Assembly: GCA_934454115.1 (NCBI GenBank)
Contig: CAKSFQ010000033.1
Coordinates: 1-14,505 of the forward strand
Direction of reading: 5' to 3'
DNA length: 14,505 nucleotides
Source of the DNA: an uncultured Clostridia bacterium
Lineage (GTDB): Bacteria; Bacillota; Clostridia; Monoglobales; Monoglobaceae
The notes beneath the pieces are model-generated. The model was not told the origin of the DNA. It did no database searches and saw nothing but the letters and a program-made list of their open reading frames with translations. This document shows, one piece after another, positions 1-5,878 of the stretch; position 1 is the stretch's first letter, and each line of letters starts with the position of its first letter. Position numbers and translations under genes: made by a program.

Positions 1-75
1 CATCGGAATGCTGAAGAGCAGAATGTGACGCAGGATATTGCCGCGCGTCATATCCACCGTTTTATCCATTTTCAT
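1..75 (-). CDS. MATE-family efflux transporter, N-terminal fragment
   Basis: Only the first 25 codons lie in the window; the gene runs off the left edge. The start ATG at 75 is preceded by a clear GGGAGG Shine-Dalgarno about 8 nt upstream. The peptide begins MKMDKTVDMTRGNILRHILL and continues FSIPM. The pattern 'D-M-T-x-G-x-I-x-x-H-I-L-x-F-x-x-P' is typical of the cytoplasmic N-terminus and first helix of MATE (multi-antimicrobial extrusion) transporters, which export drugs or metabolites in exchange for Na+ or H+. A good SigA-type promoter sits just upstream. The call rests on a short N-terminal signature, so the family is likely but substrate and completeness cannot be judged. Confidence 0.7.
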   Translation of the reverse strand, partial: MKMDKTVDMTRGNILRHILLFSIPM

Positions 76-112
76 ACCCCACACCTCCCTGGGTCTTCCT
101 TGTAGTCGTATC

Positions 113-141
113 ATCATACTACCATTTTTTCGTTTTGTCAA
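113..141 (-). promoter_or_regulatory. SigA-type promoter of the MATE gene
   Basis: On the minus strand TTGACA (141-136) and TATGAT (118-113) are separated by exactly 17 bp. The predicted start near 106 gives a leader of about 30 nt ending in the GGGAGG ribosome site. A dyad GTAGT-N11-ACTAC (102-122) overlaps the -10 and could be an operator. Confidence 0.75.
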
Positions 142-183
142 GACGTTTTTGGAAAAAATTATAATCTCTCCATCAATTTTTTG

Positions 184-214
184 CAAAACAAAAAGGAGAG
201 CAAAACTCTCCTTT
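184..214 (-). terminator. Rho-independent terminator of the CNNM/HlyC gene
   Basis: Read on the minus strand, AAAGGAGAG (214-206) pairs perfectly with CTCTCCTTT (200-192) across a 5-nt loop, followed by a T-rich tract to about 184. The stop codon of the CNNM gene overlaps the base of the stem, so the terminator is built into the gene end. Confidence 0.85.
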
Positions 215-1463
215 ATTCTTCAGGTTCTTCCGGCGGTGTGTAATGAATCAAAACCCGGCCGATTCTGCGGCCGTCCAACTCCTTTACCGTAACGTGAAAC
301 CCGCTGTCCTCAAACTGATCGCCGATCTCCGGCATCTTTTCCAGCTGCTCCATCGCCCAGCCGTTGATGGTGTTTTGCTCACTCTCATACTTCATGCCAA
401 ACTTTTCAAAAAGTTCTTCCACGTCCGCGCTGCCGAGCGCCAGATACTCATTTTCGCCGACGCATTCCATATCTTCGACCACGTCGTCGTGTTCATCCCA
501 GATCTCACCCACCAGCTCCTCTAAGATATCCTCCATGGTTACAATGCCGACCGTGCCGCCATATTCGTCCGTCACCACCGCCATATGTGCCTGGGATTTT
601 TGCAGATGCTTAATCAGCTTTGAAATCTTAATGGAATCCGAAACAAAAATCACAGGTGAAATAATATCCTGCAAGGTCTGACCCTTGGTGCGGATCATCA
701 CAAAAAAGTCCCGCTGATGAATAACCCCCACGATGTTGTCGATCGTGTCCCGAAAAACAGGAATCCTGGAATAGCAGCTCTCCATAAAGATATGATAAAT
801 CACCTGCGGATCCTCTTCAATATCCACTGCGGTCAAATCCACGCGCGGCGTCAAAATATCGCCGGCCTCTAAATCGTTAAATTCGATCGCGCTTTTAATC
901 AGATCCCCCTCCTGAGCATTGATGCCGCCGTCACTTTGCGCCTCTTCCACAATGGTTAAAAGCTCCTGCTCGGTGATGCCGCGCTCATCCTGTGTCTTAA
1001 ACACTTTTTTGAGCATTTTTTTCCAAATGCCAAACAGGAAATTAAAGGGAATCAAAACCGCCATAATCCCTTTCATAATCGGGGCCGAGAATATCGCAAA
1101 CCGCTCCGGCGACTCCTTGGCAAGGCTCTTTGGCGAAATCTCGCCGAAGATCAGAACGACAACCGTCATAATCACGGTCGATAACGTGACCCCGTAATTG
1201 GGAAAAAACTTTAAAAAAAGTACGGTCGCGAGCGAAGACGCCGCAATGTTCACCACATTGTTTCCGATTAAGATACTGGACAGCAGCTTGTCATACTGCT
1301 CCGAAAGCCGCAGTGCCAGCGCCGCTTTTTTGTTGCCGTCTGCCGCCATGTTTTTCAGCCGGATGCGGCTGAGTGAAGAAAACGCGGTCTCTGTTGCAGA
1401 AAAATACGCCGAACAAACCACAAGCAAAATAATCAAAAATAAGGTTCCCGGGCTACCGTCCAT
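213..1463 (-). CDS. CNNM/HlyC (CorC-type) membrane protein with CBS pair
   Basis: This is a 416-residue member of the hemolysin-C/CorC family, now linked to CNNM-type Mg2+ or divalent cation efflux; older names such as 'hemolysin' are misleading. Domain order is canonical: CNNM (DUF21) transmembrane domain at about 1-155 with the motifs LIGNNVVNIAASSLAT (65-80) and FGEISPKSLA (106-115); a CBS pair at about 203-325 ending in DEYGGTVGIVTMEDILEELVGEIWDE, split here as DEYGGTVGIVTMEDI then LEELVGEIWDE; and a C-terminal CorC/HlyC-associated domain at about 336-410. Length matches the family. The start ATG at 1463 has an AGGGGG site upstream. It has its own promoter and terminator and appears monocistronic. 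Family call is secure; the ion transported is inferred. Confidence 0.93.
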   Translation of the reverse strand: MDGSPGTLFLIILLVVCSAYFSATETAFSSLSRIRLKNMAADGNKKAALALRLSEQYDKLLSSILIGNNVVNIAASSLATVLFLKFFPNYGVTLSTVIMTVVVLIFGEISPKSLAKESPERFAIFSAPIMKGIMAVLIPFNFLFGIWKKMLKKVFKTQDERGITEQELLTIVEEAQSDGGINAQEGDLIKSAIEFNDLEAGDILTPRVDLTAVDIEEDPQVIYHIFMESCYSRIPVFRDTIDNIVGVIHQRDFFVMIRTKGQTLQDIISPVIFVSDSIKISKLIKHLQKSQAHMAVVTDEYGGTVGIVTMEDILEELVGEIWDEHDDVVEDMECVGENEYLALGSADVEELFEKFGMKYESEQNTINGWAMEQLEKMPEIGDQFEDSGFHVTVKELDGRRIGRVLIHYTPPEEPEE

Positions 1464-1528
1464 AAGGAAAAATTCCCCCTAAAAGATAATTTTATTTCAG
1501 GCACAAAATATTTTCATTGTATTCCTAG

Positions 1529-1557
1529 AGTATAACACAATATCGGCTGCAATGCAA
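1529..1557 (-). promoter_or_regulatory. SigA-type promoter of the CNNM/HlyC gene
   Basis: Minus strand TTGCAT (1557-1552), a 17-bp spacer and TATACT (1534-1529). The -10 matches consensus at 5 of 6 positions and the -35 only at TTG. The predicted leader is about 59 nt to the ATG at 1463. Confidence 0.55.
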
Positions 1558-1712
1558 CCATTGTCTCTTTCTGTCATACAAATTTAATCTTGATTTAGGG
1601 ATTTTTCTCTGTCCTCCCATGGATTTTTCGCATAGAAACTCTTGTTTTTCTCAAACTAAAACCGTAAAAACAAAAGTCCGTTTTTGTCAATTGAAAAACA
1701 GGAGGTTTTTTT

Positions 1713-1790
1713 ATGTTTGATTCTTCCTACCTTGGTTTATCCACGCTCACGGCAAGCCGTGCTTATCTCCCCATTTATGCACTGCTTTAG
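1713..1790 (+). CDS. Possible 25-aa leader peptide upstream of murA
   Basis: The sequence AGGAGG lies 7 nt before an ATG at 1713 and is the strongest ribosome site in this intergenic region. It opens a 25-residue reading frame (MFDSSYLGLSTLTASRAYLPIYALL, here split as MFDSSYLGLSTL and TASRAYLPIYALL) ending in TAG at 1790. Within it, CACGGC-AA-GCCGTG (1748-1761) forms a perfect hairpin. I do not recognise the peptide. It could be a regulatory leader ORF, a small protein, or the start of a gene broken by the palindromic element that follows at 1824. A near-palindromic AT-rich stem (about 1679-1699) sits just before the ribosome site. Evidence is the ribosome site alone. Confidence 0.35.
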   Translation: MFDSSYLGLSTLTASRAYLPIYALL

Positions 1791-1823
1791 CCGAAAGATA
1801 AAAATTTTAAAAAGAGATTTCCT

Positions 1824-1843
1824 CCGCCATACTAGTATGGCGG
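1824..1843. repeat. Perfect 20-bp palindrome, possible dispersed element
   Basis: CCGCCATACTAGTATGGCGG is its own reverse complement; the flanking T1823/A1844 also pair. It is surrounded by similar AT-rich arms (about 1798-1810 and 1848-1859, both containing AAATTTTA-like sequence), so the whole may be a small palindromic repeat of about 60 bp. No T-tract follows on either strand, which argues against a plain terminator. Confidence 0.6.
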
Positions 1844-1923
1844 AATACATAAATTTTATGAAATTGGTTCATAATCAATGTAGGAAATGAGCGCCTCGCC
1901 TCAATAGGCGCGCGCGAGCCGAA

Positions 1924-1941
1924 CCAATATGCCCTGTAATG
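1924..1941 (+). repeat. 18-bp repeat, copy 1 (inverted copy at 3800-3817)
   Basis: CCAATATGCCCTGTAATG here is the exact reverse complement of 3800-3817. A second motif, CTTGTTGTCTTTGCCGGGC (1963-1981), matches the reverse complement of 3890-3908 at 18 of 19 positions. Together they show that both flanks of murA carry related repeat modules in opposite orientation. Confidence 0.75.
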
Positions 1942-2004
1942 CAAAGCTCTTTCCCTTTTTCCCTTGTTGTCTTTGCCGGGCATTCGCCGAAAGGAAGGAT
2001 TTTG

Positions 2005-3279
2005 ATGTCGCAGTATCTGATTTCCCCTACTCAAAAATTTGCCGGAACCGTCGCAATCAGCGGCTCTAAGAACGCTTCGCTGCCCATACTGGCCGCCGGG
2101 CTTTTGTCCGAGGGCGCCTCCGTCTTTGAAGGCGTCCCGAACCTGCTCGATACCACGCATATGATGGAACTGATCTGCCGTCTCGGCGGCGCTGCAATCC
2201 GGGACGCTGCCGGTATGGTTCATGTTTCGCTGCAAGGGGACAGCCGCCGCAAAACCGCACCGCTTGCCCTGGTAAACCTCCTGCGCGCCTCCTTTTTGGT
2301 AATGGGGCCAATCCTGGCGCGCACAGGCAAAATCCGGATCCCTCTGCCCGGCGGCTGCCAGATCGGCGCACGTCCGATTGATTTACATTTAAAAGGATTT
2401 CAGGCAATGGGCGCAAAAATCCGTCAGGGGCACGGCTTTGTCGAGGCCGTCTGCGACCGTTTACAGGGCGCCGCCATATACCTTGACTTTCCCAGCGTCG
2501 GTGCAACCGAAAATTTAATGCTGGCCGCCTCCCTTGCAAAGGGACAGACTGTGCTGGAAAACGCAGCCGCCGAGCCGGAGATTGCCGACCTTGCCGACTG
2601 CCTGATCCAAATGGGAGCCAAAATCGAGGGCGCCGGCAGCGATACCATCACGATAGAGGGGCAGCGTTCTCTCTCACCCTGCCGACACCGGGTGATTCCC
2701 GACCGCATTGAGGCCGGAACCTATTTGGCTTTGGCTGCGGCGGCGCGCGGCGATCTGACGCTGACAAACGTATGCCCGGCACACGTAAAGCCCGTCCTTG
2801 CAAAGCTGGAGGAAATGGGCTTTGCCCTCAGCGCCGACGAAAATCAAATCCATATCAGCCCCTGCGAACGGTTTAAAGCGGTGGATATTAAGACGCTGCC
2901 CTATCCGGGATTTCCGACCGACATGCAGTCGCAGTTTATGGCGCTGATGAGTGTCGCGGACGGCACCGGCGTAGTGGTGGAGACGGTTTTTGAAAACCGG
3001 TTTATGCAGGTGCCGGAGCTTTTGCGCATGGGGGCAAAAATCAAACTGGACGGCCGCACCGCGGTCATTGACGGCGCAAAACGCCTGAGCGGCGCCCAGG
3101 TCAAGGCGACCGATCTCCGTGCAGGGGCCTCTCTGGTGATTGCCGCTCTGGCCGCACAGGGCGATACTGTGATTCATGATATTGAGCATATGGAACGCGG
3201 CTATGAAAATTTTGTCGACAAGCTTTCCTCTCTCGGCGTTAAAATCTGCAAAACACCGGAGGAAACGCTGCCTTGCTAG
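2005..3279 (+). CDS. murA: UDP-N-acetylglucosamine 1-carboxyvinyltransferase
   Basis: MurA moves enolpyruvate from phosphoenolpyruvate to UDP-GlcNAc in the cytoplasm, the first committed step of peptidoglycan synthesis. The 424-residue product has the family length and all hallmark residues: SGSKNASLPILAA with Lys22-Asn23, PLPGGCQIGARPIDLHL with catalytic Cys118, FPTDMQSQ with Asp306, DLRAGAS near 370, and MERGYENF near the C-terminus with Arg398. The Cys (not Asp) at 118 predicts the usual fosfomycin-sensitive type. The start at 2005 is chosen because AAGGAAGGA lies 5 nt before it and the protein then begins like other MurA proteins; the frame stays open upstream to 1939 without a ribosome site. 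Repeats start directly after the stop codon. Clostridia often carry two murA paralogues; which one this is cannot be told. Confidence 0.96.
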   Translation: MSQYLISPTQKFAGTVAISGSKNASLPILAAGLLSEGASVFEGVPNLLDTTHMMELICRLGGAAIRDAAGMVHVSLQGDSRRKTAPLALVNLLRASFLVMGPILARTGKIRIPLPGGCQIGARPIDLHLKGFQAMGAKIRQGHGFVEAVCDRLQGAAIYLDFPSVGATENLMLAASLAKGQTVLENAAAEPEIADLADCLIQMGAKIEGAGSDTITIEGQRSLSPCRHRVIPDRIEAGTYLALAAAARGDLTLTNVCPAHVKPVLAKLEEMGFALSADENQIHISPCERFKAVDIKTLPYPGFPTDMQSQFMALMSVADGTGVVVETVFENRFMQVPELLRMGAKIKLDGRTAVIDGAKRLSGAQVKATDLRAGASLVIAALAAQGDTVIHDIEHMERGYENFVDKLSSLGVKICKTPEETLPC

Positions 3280-3312
3280 AGTATTGACTGAGCGTGTCGA
3301 TAAACCCATTTT

Positions 3313-3394
3313 GCGAAAAATTTCATTTTGATTTGATCGCCGTCCCCTGTTCCGCCATTGCCCACCGCGGCGGCGCGGCAATGAAATTTTTCGC
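3313..3394. repeat. 14-bp perfect inverted repeat with inner GC-rich stem
   Basis: GCGAAAAATTTCAT (3313-3326) is the reverse complement of ATGAAATTTTTCGC (3381-3394). Between them CATTGCC (3356-3362) pairs with GGCAATG (3377-3383), giving nested symmetry around a GC-rich centre. This resembles the ends of a tiny non-autonomous element, or a long cruciform; no gene lies inside. Confidence 0.6.
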
Positions 3395-3463
3395 CGATTT
3401 CATGCCGTTTTCGGCAAGATATTGCGACATTGCCGCTGCGGCTTGGAAAGCATATATAGGGTC

Positions 3464-3491
3464 TCCCAAAAATCTTACTTGATTTTTGGGA
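3464..3491. repeat. 11-bp perfect hairpin
   Basis: TCCCAAAAATC (3464-3474) pairs with GATTTTTGGGA (3481-3491) across the loop TTACTT. There is no T-run after it on either strand, so it is not a standard intrinsic terminator. It lies in the repeat mosaic downstream of murA. Confidence 0.55.
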
Positions 3492-3630
3492 AAAGGAGCA
3501 GCGCCGAAGCCTGGGCAATGGTTTGACGGTTTTTGTCAAATCGAGCCACTGCGCAGGCAGATGTGACGCGGGCTTTGGGCTATCAATTCAAAGCAATATC
3601 TTGCAGAAAACTGACTTTGGGGCAGTCTGC

Positions 3631-3650
3631 GTCAATACGCCGGTATTGAC
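3631..3650. repeat. 8-bp perfect hairpin GTCAATAC/GTATTGAC
   Basis: GTCAATAC and GTATTGAC flank a 4-nt loop. The right arm is also the start of the second copy of the TATTGACTG repeat unit whose first copy begins at 3281, directly after the murA stop codon. Confidence 0.5.
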
Positions 3651-3799
3651 TGCGCTTTTGCCTTGTATTTTGCAAAAATTTACTCTGTTTAAACTCTCCG
3701 ACCCTGTATGCAAAAAAATGATCAGATTTTTGTTTTTGGCGAACGAAGCAAGGCTCGGCGCCTTGCGAGGACAACAATGCAAAAAGATGATGGTTTTTT

Positions 3800-3817
3800 C
3801 ATTACAGGGCATATTGG
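3800..3817 (-). repeat. 18-bp repeat, copy 2 (inverted copy of 1924-1941)
   Basis: CATTACAGGGCATATTGG is the exact reverse complement of 1924-1941. The second module at 3890-3908 matches the reverse complement of 1963-1981 at 18 of 19 positions, but module order relative to each other differs from the murA upstream copy, so this is not one simple inverted duplication. Confidence 0.75.
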
Positions 3818-3963
3818 ATTCGACTCTCGTGTGCCTATACGGATGGAATTTTGAGAAGATTTTGGTGCGGAAGATGCAGGAGGGCTTTCGCCCGGCAAAG
3901 ACGACAAGCTAAAATATTCCAAAATTACGCCGATTAAGGCGGGTTCGGATTACTAACATCAGG

Positions 3964-4704
3964 TTAACTGTTAATCATCTTACTGATATCACGGCGCAGC
4001 CGAAGAATGATTCTCTTTTCCAGACGGGATATGTAAGACTGTGAAATTCCCAAAAGATCCGCAACCTCTTTTTGCGTTTTTTCACGACCGCCGCGATTGA
4101 TGCCAAATCGCAGCTCCATGATTTTACGTTCCCGATCGGAGAGCTTTTCCATTGCAAGGTGCAAAAGCTGACGGTCAACCTGTTCGTCCAGACCGCGCTG
4201 GATCATATCTTCATCGGTGCCCAATATGTCGGATAAAAGCAGCTCGTTGCCGTCCCAATCCACGTTGAGCGGTTCATCAATGGAGATTTCGGTTTTCATT
4301 CCGTTATTTTTGCGCAGATACATGAGAATTTCGTTTTCAATACAGCGCGAGGCATAAGTTGCAAGCTTAATCTTTTTGTCCGGCTTAAAGGTGTTGATGG
4401 CCTTAATCAGACCGATTGCGCCGATGGAAATCAAATCCTCCACGCCAATCCCTGTGTTTTCAAACTTTTTTGCAATATAGACCACAAGACGCAGATTATG
4501 TTCAATCAATGTCTGGCGTGCCTCGTGGCGGCGTTCGGGATCGGTCAGACAAAGCAGCAATGTCTCCTCCTCTTCCCGATTAAGCGGCGGCGGCAGCACA
4601 TCACTGCCGCCGATATAAAAGACCTCTTTCCGTCCGGGGATGCGCCATTTTTCCGTAAAACCCTGTAAAATTTGATGAAGATAGTTTTTTAATTTCCAAT
4701 TCAT
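3964..4704 (-). CDS. sigE: RNA polymerase sporulation sigma factor SigE (pro-sigma-E)
   Basis: Sigma-E directs early mother-cell transcription during sporulation. The 246-residue protein starts with a pro-sequence followed by [13 protein letters not shown] (29-41), matching the B. subtilis pro-sigma-E processing region, so cleavage by SpoIIGA is expected near Phe29-Tyr30. Sigma region 2 spans about 66-136 ([57 protein letters not shown]) and region 4 about 184-235 ([14 protein letters not shown], then the helix-turn-helix [20 protein letters not shown]). GGAGG lies 8 nt before the ATG. It follows spoIIGA after 77 nt with no terminator, as a two-gene operon. sigG, often next, is absent; downstream are repeats and convergent murA. 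A weak hairpin (3927-3941) may end transcription. Confidence 0.96.
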   Translation of the reverse strand: MNWKLKNYLHQILQGFTEKWRIPGRKEVFYIGGSDVLPPPLNREEEETLLLCLTDPERRHEARQTLIEHNLRLVVYIAKKFENTGIGVEDLISIGAIGLIKAINTFKPDKKIKLATYASRCIENEILMYLRKNNGMKTEISIDEPLNVDWDGNELLLSDILGTDEDMIQRGLDEQVDRQLLHLAMEKLSDRERKIMELRFGINRGGREKTQKEVADLLGISQSYISRLEKRIILRLRRDISKMINS

Positions 4705-4781
4705 TTTAAATGCCTCCGTTTTTGTATTACCTGGGGTTACTGCCGATCCTGCAGCTTTGCTATGATGATTTCATACCCTTG

Positions 4782-5672
4782 CTAACGTCCCCCGTCTGCT
4801 TGGATAGTTGTTTTAGCGGTTGGGGTTGTTTGGGTTGACTGCGCGCCTTTTGCGCTTTGTAAAATTTTTGGATGAAAAACGCCCTGATACAGATCATCCG
4901 CCGCAAAACGCTGTTTGCAAATTCCAATCAGCGGCGTCTCGGCCAATTCATATTCCTCGGACAGGCATCGGATTTCCTCCGGATAGAATGCGGCAATTTT
5001 AGAAACACCGCCGGCTGTGTGCATGGTTAAATCAAATGTCTGCAAAATGGAAATCCCCCAAAAAAGCTCACGGCTCAGCAGCAACACACCTTCACCGCTC
5101 AGCGGTGCGGTTAATTCGCATCCCGTGTCCAAAAGCGCGGTAAACGATACCGTATATCCATTAACAGAAAGTGCAAAGGGAACTAAAATTTGATCACGGC
5201 TGAAGTTTCGCACGGTGATACGCCGAAACACCATTAAACTGACGTAGGCGAGAATGATTGCAGGAATCAATGTCCCCAAAGACACCGGAATATAGATGCT
5301 CCCATTGACCGAGACAGCGTGCAGCATCTGCCCAAGGCGGCTTCCCATGACCAGGGCGAAAACCGCACCGCCGCATACAAAGGACGCCATAAAAAAAATA
5401 ACCATGCCTTTTATCATTCCGCGCAGACCGCCGGGCAGGCGAAGCAAATAAATTGCCAGTACACCAACGGCGATTCTGCCAAGGACAGAATATAACATTT
5501 TAAGCGAGGGGATAAATACCAAGGTACCATAGAGCGCAAGCAAAGCGGCCGCAACGCTAATACGCAGCGGACATGTCATTGCTCTGGAAAATTGCACAGT
5601 TACAATCAGCAAGATAAAATCGATCAGATAATTTAGTGCAAACAAAACGTCAGCATAGACCGTGACAGCCAT
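4782..5672 (-). CDS. spoIIGA: Sporulation sigma-E factor-processing peptidase SpoIIGA
   Basis: SpoIIGA is the membrane-embedded aspartic protease that cleaves pro-sigma-E at the asymmetric septum after a signal from the forespore (SpoIIR). The 296-residue product has an N-terminal half with about five hydrophobic segments (roughly 1-160), starting MAVTVYADVLFALNYLIDF, then a soluble protease half with the motif ALLDTGCELTAPLSG; catalytic Asp182 corresponds to Asp183 of the B. subtilis enzyme. The usual DTGN is DTGC here. The start at 5672 is preferred because AAGGGGG lies about 7 nt upstream and the family N-terminus begins there; the in-frame extension to 5759 runs through the promoter. The last 20 or so residues are Thr/Gln/Ala-rich and probably disordered. 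sigE, its substrate, follows directly. Confidence 0.93.
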   Translation of the reverse strand: MAVTVYADVLFALNYLIDFILLIVTVQFSRAMTCPLRISVAAALLALYGTLVFIPSLKMLYSVLGRIAVGVLAIYLLRLPGGLRGMIKGMVIFFMASFVCGGAVFALVMGSRLGQMLHAVSVNGSIYIPVSLGTLIPAIILAYVSLMVFRRITVRNFSRDQILVPFALSVNGYTVSFTALLDTGCELTAPLSGEGVLLLSRELFWGISILQTFDLTMHTAGGVSKIAAFYPEEIRCLSEEYELAETPLIGICKQRFAADDLYQGVFHPKILQSAKGAQSTQTTPTAKTTIQADGGR

Positions 5673-5693
5673 GTCCCTACCCCCTTTTTTCTT

Positions 5694-5726
5694 ATTATAC
5701 TTTTTGGGGGAGAAAAACATTGTCAA
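5694..5726 (-). promoter_or_regulatory. spoIIG promoter, consensus hexamers with 21-bp spacer
   Basis: Minus strand TTGACA (5726-5721) and TATAAT (5699-5694) are both perfect but 21 bp apart instead of 17. The B. subtilis spoIIG promoter is a SigA promoter known for an overlong spacer of about 22 bp and for needing Spo0A~P. The predicted start near 5687 is about 15 nt before the spoIIGA ATG, just before the AAGGGGG site. Confidence 0.75.
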
Positions 5727-5758
5727 AATATGGAAATTAAATTCTAATTTATTAGACA
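5721..5758. promoter_or_regulatory. Candidate Spo0A boxes at the spoIIG promoter
   Basis: Two 6-of-7 matches to the 0A box TGTCGAA are present: TGTCAAA on the plus strand (5721-5727), overlapping the -35, and TGTCTAA on the minus strand (5758-5752), about 65-71 bp before the predicted start. In B. subtilis Spo0A~P binds spoIIG at and upstream of the -35. Matches are short, so this is supportive rather than proof. Confidence 0.4.
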
Positions 5759-5816
5759 AAAAACTGCAAAATAGTCATAAAGAACATATTAAAATAAAAA
5801 ACCATTTTCAGCATAC

Positions 5817-5853
5817 AAAAAAGCCGCAGCGCCAAAGGCGCTGCGGCTTTTTG
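5817..5853 (-). terminator. Strong terminator after the cohesin-SLH gene
   Basis: AAGCCGCAGCGCC (5821-5833) pairs perfectly with GGCGCTGCGGCTT (5837-5849) over an AAA loop; A and T tracts on both sides allow termination on either strand. It lies 26 nt past the stop of the cohesin-SLH gene and insulates the spoIIG promoter beyond it. Confidence 0.92.
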
Positions 5854-5878
5854 TCAGAGCGTATACGCTCTTTGATTC

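Larger units (their letters stand above)
1464..2004. other. Intergenic region upstream of murA, repeat-bearing
   Basis: This 541-bp stretch lies between the divergent CNNM gene and murA. Its left end holds the CNNM promoter. The rest contains a possible 25-codon ORF with a strong ribosome site (1713-1790), a perfect 20-bp palindrome (1824-1843), a GC-rich patch around 1890-1920 able to fold, and two short segments (1924-1941 and 1963-1981) that recur inverted downstream of murA. I could not find a strong SigA promoter for murA; TTGTTT-17-TAAAAA near 1642-1670 is the best and is weak. Confidence 0.6.
3280..3963. other. Non-coding repeat mosaic between murA and sigE
   Basis: No reading frame here has a ribosome site or recognisable protein; the longest (3523-3912, TTG start) looks spurious. 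Instead the stretch is packed with symmetry: a 14-bp inverted repeat (3313-3326/3381-3394), an 11-bp hairpin (3464-3491), an 8-bp hairpin (3631-3650), GCAAGGC/GCCTTGC near 3749-3766, and a direct repeat of a TATTGACTG...ATTTTGC(N)AAAAATTT unit at 3281-3323 and 3643-3681. Two motifs (3800-3817, 3890-3908) recur inverted upstream of murA. It is best described as a cluster of non-autonomous or decayed repeat elements; a structured RNA is the alternative. Confidence 0.6.

Noticed and set aside
3523..3912. 129-codon plus-strand open frame in the repeat mosaic downstream of murA.
   Set aside because: It begins at a TTG without ribosome site, has no recognisable domain, and is made of the repeat units themselves.
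3927..3941. CGCC-GATTAA-GGCG hairpin past the sigE stop as a terminator.
   Set aside because: The stem has only 4 bp and the following minus-strand tract has just four T's, too weak to list as a feature.
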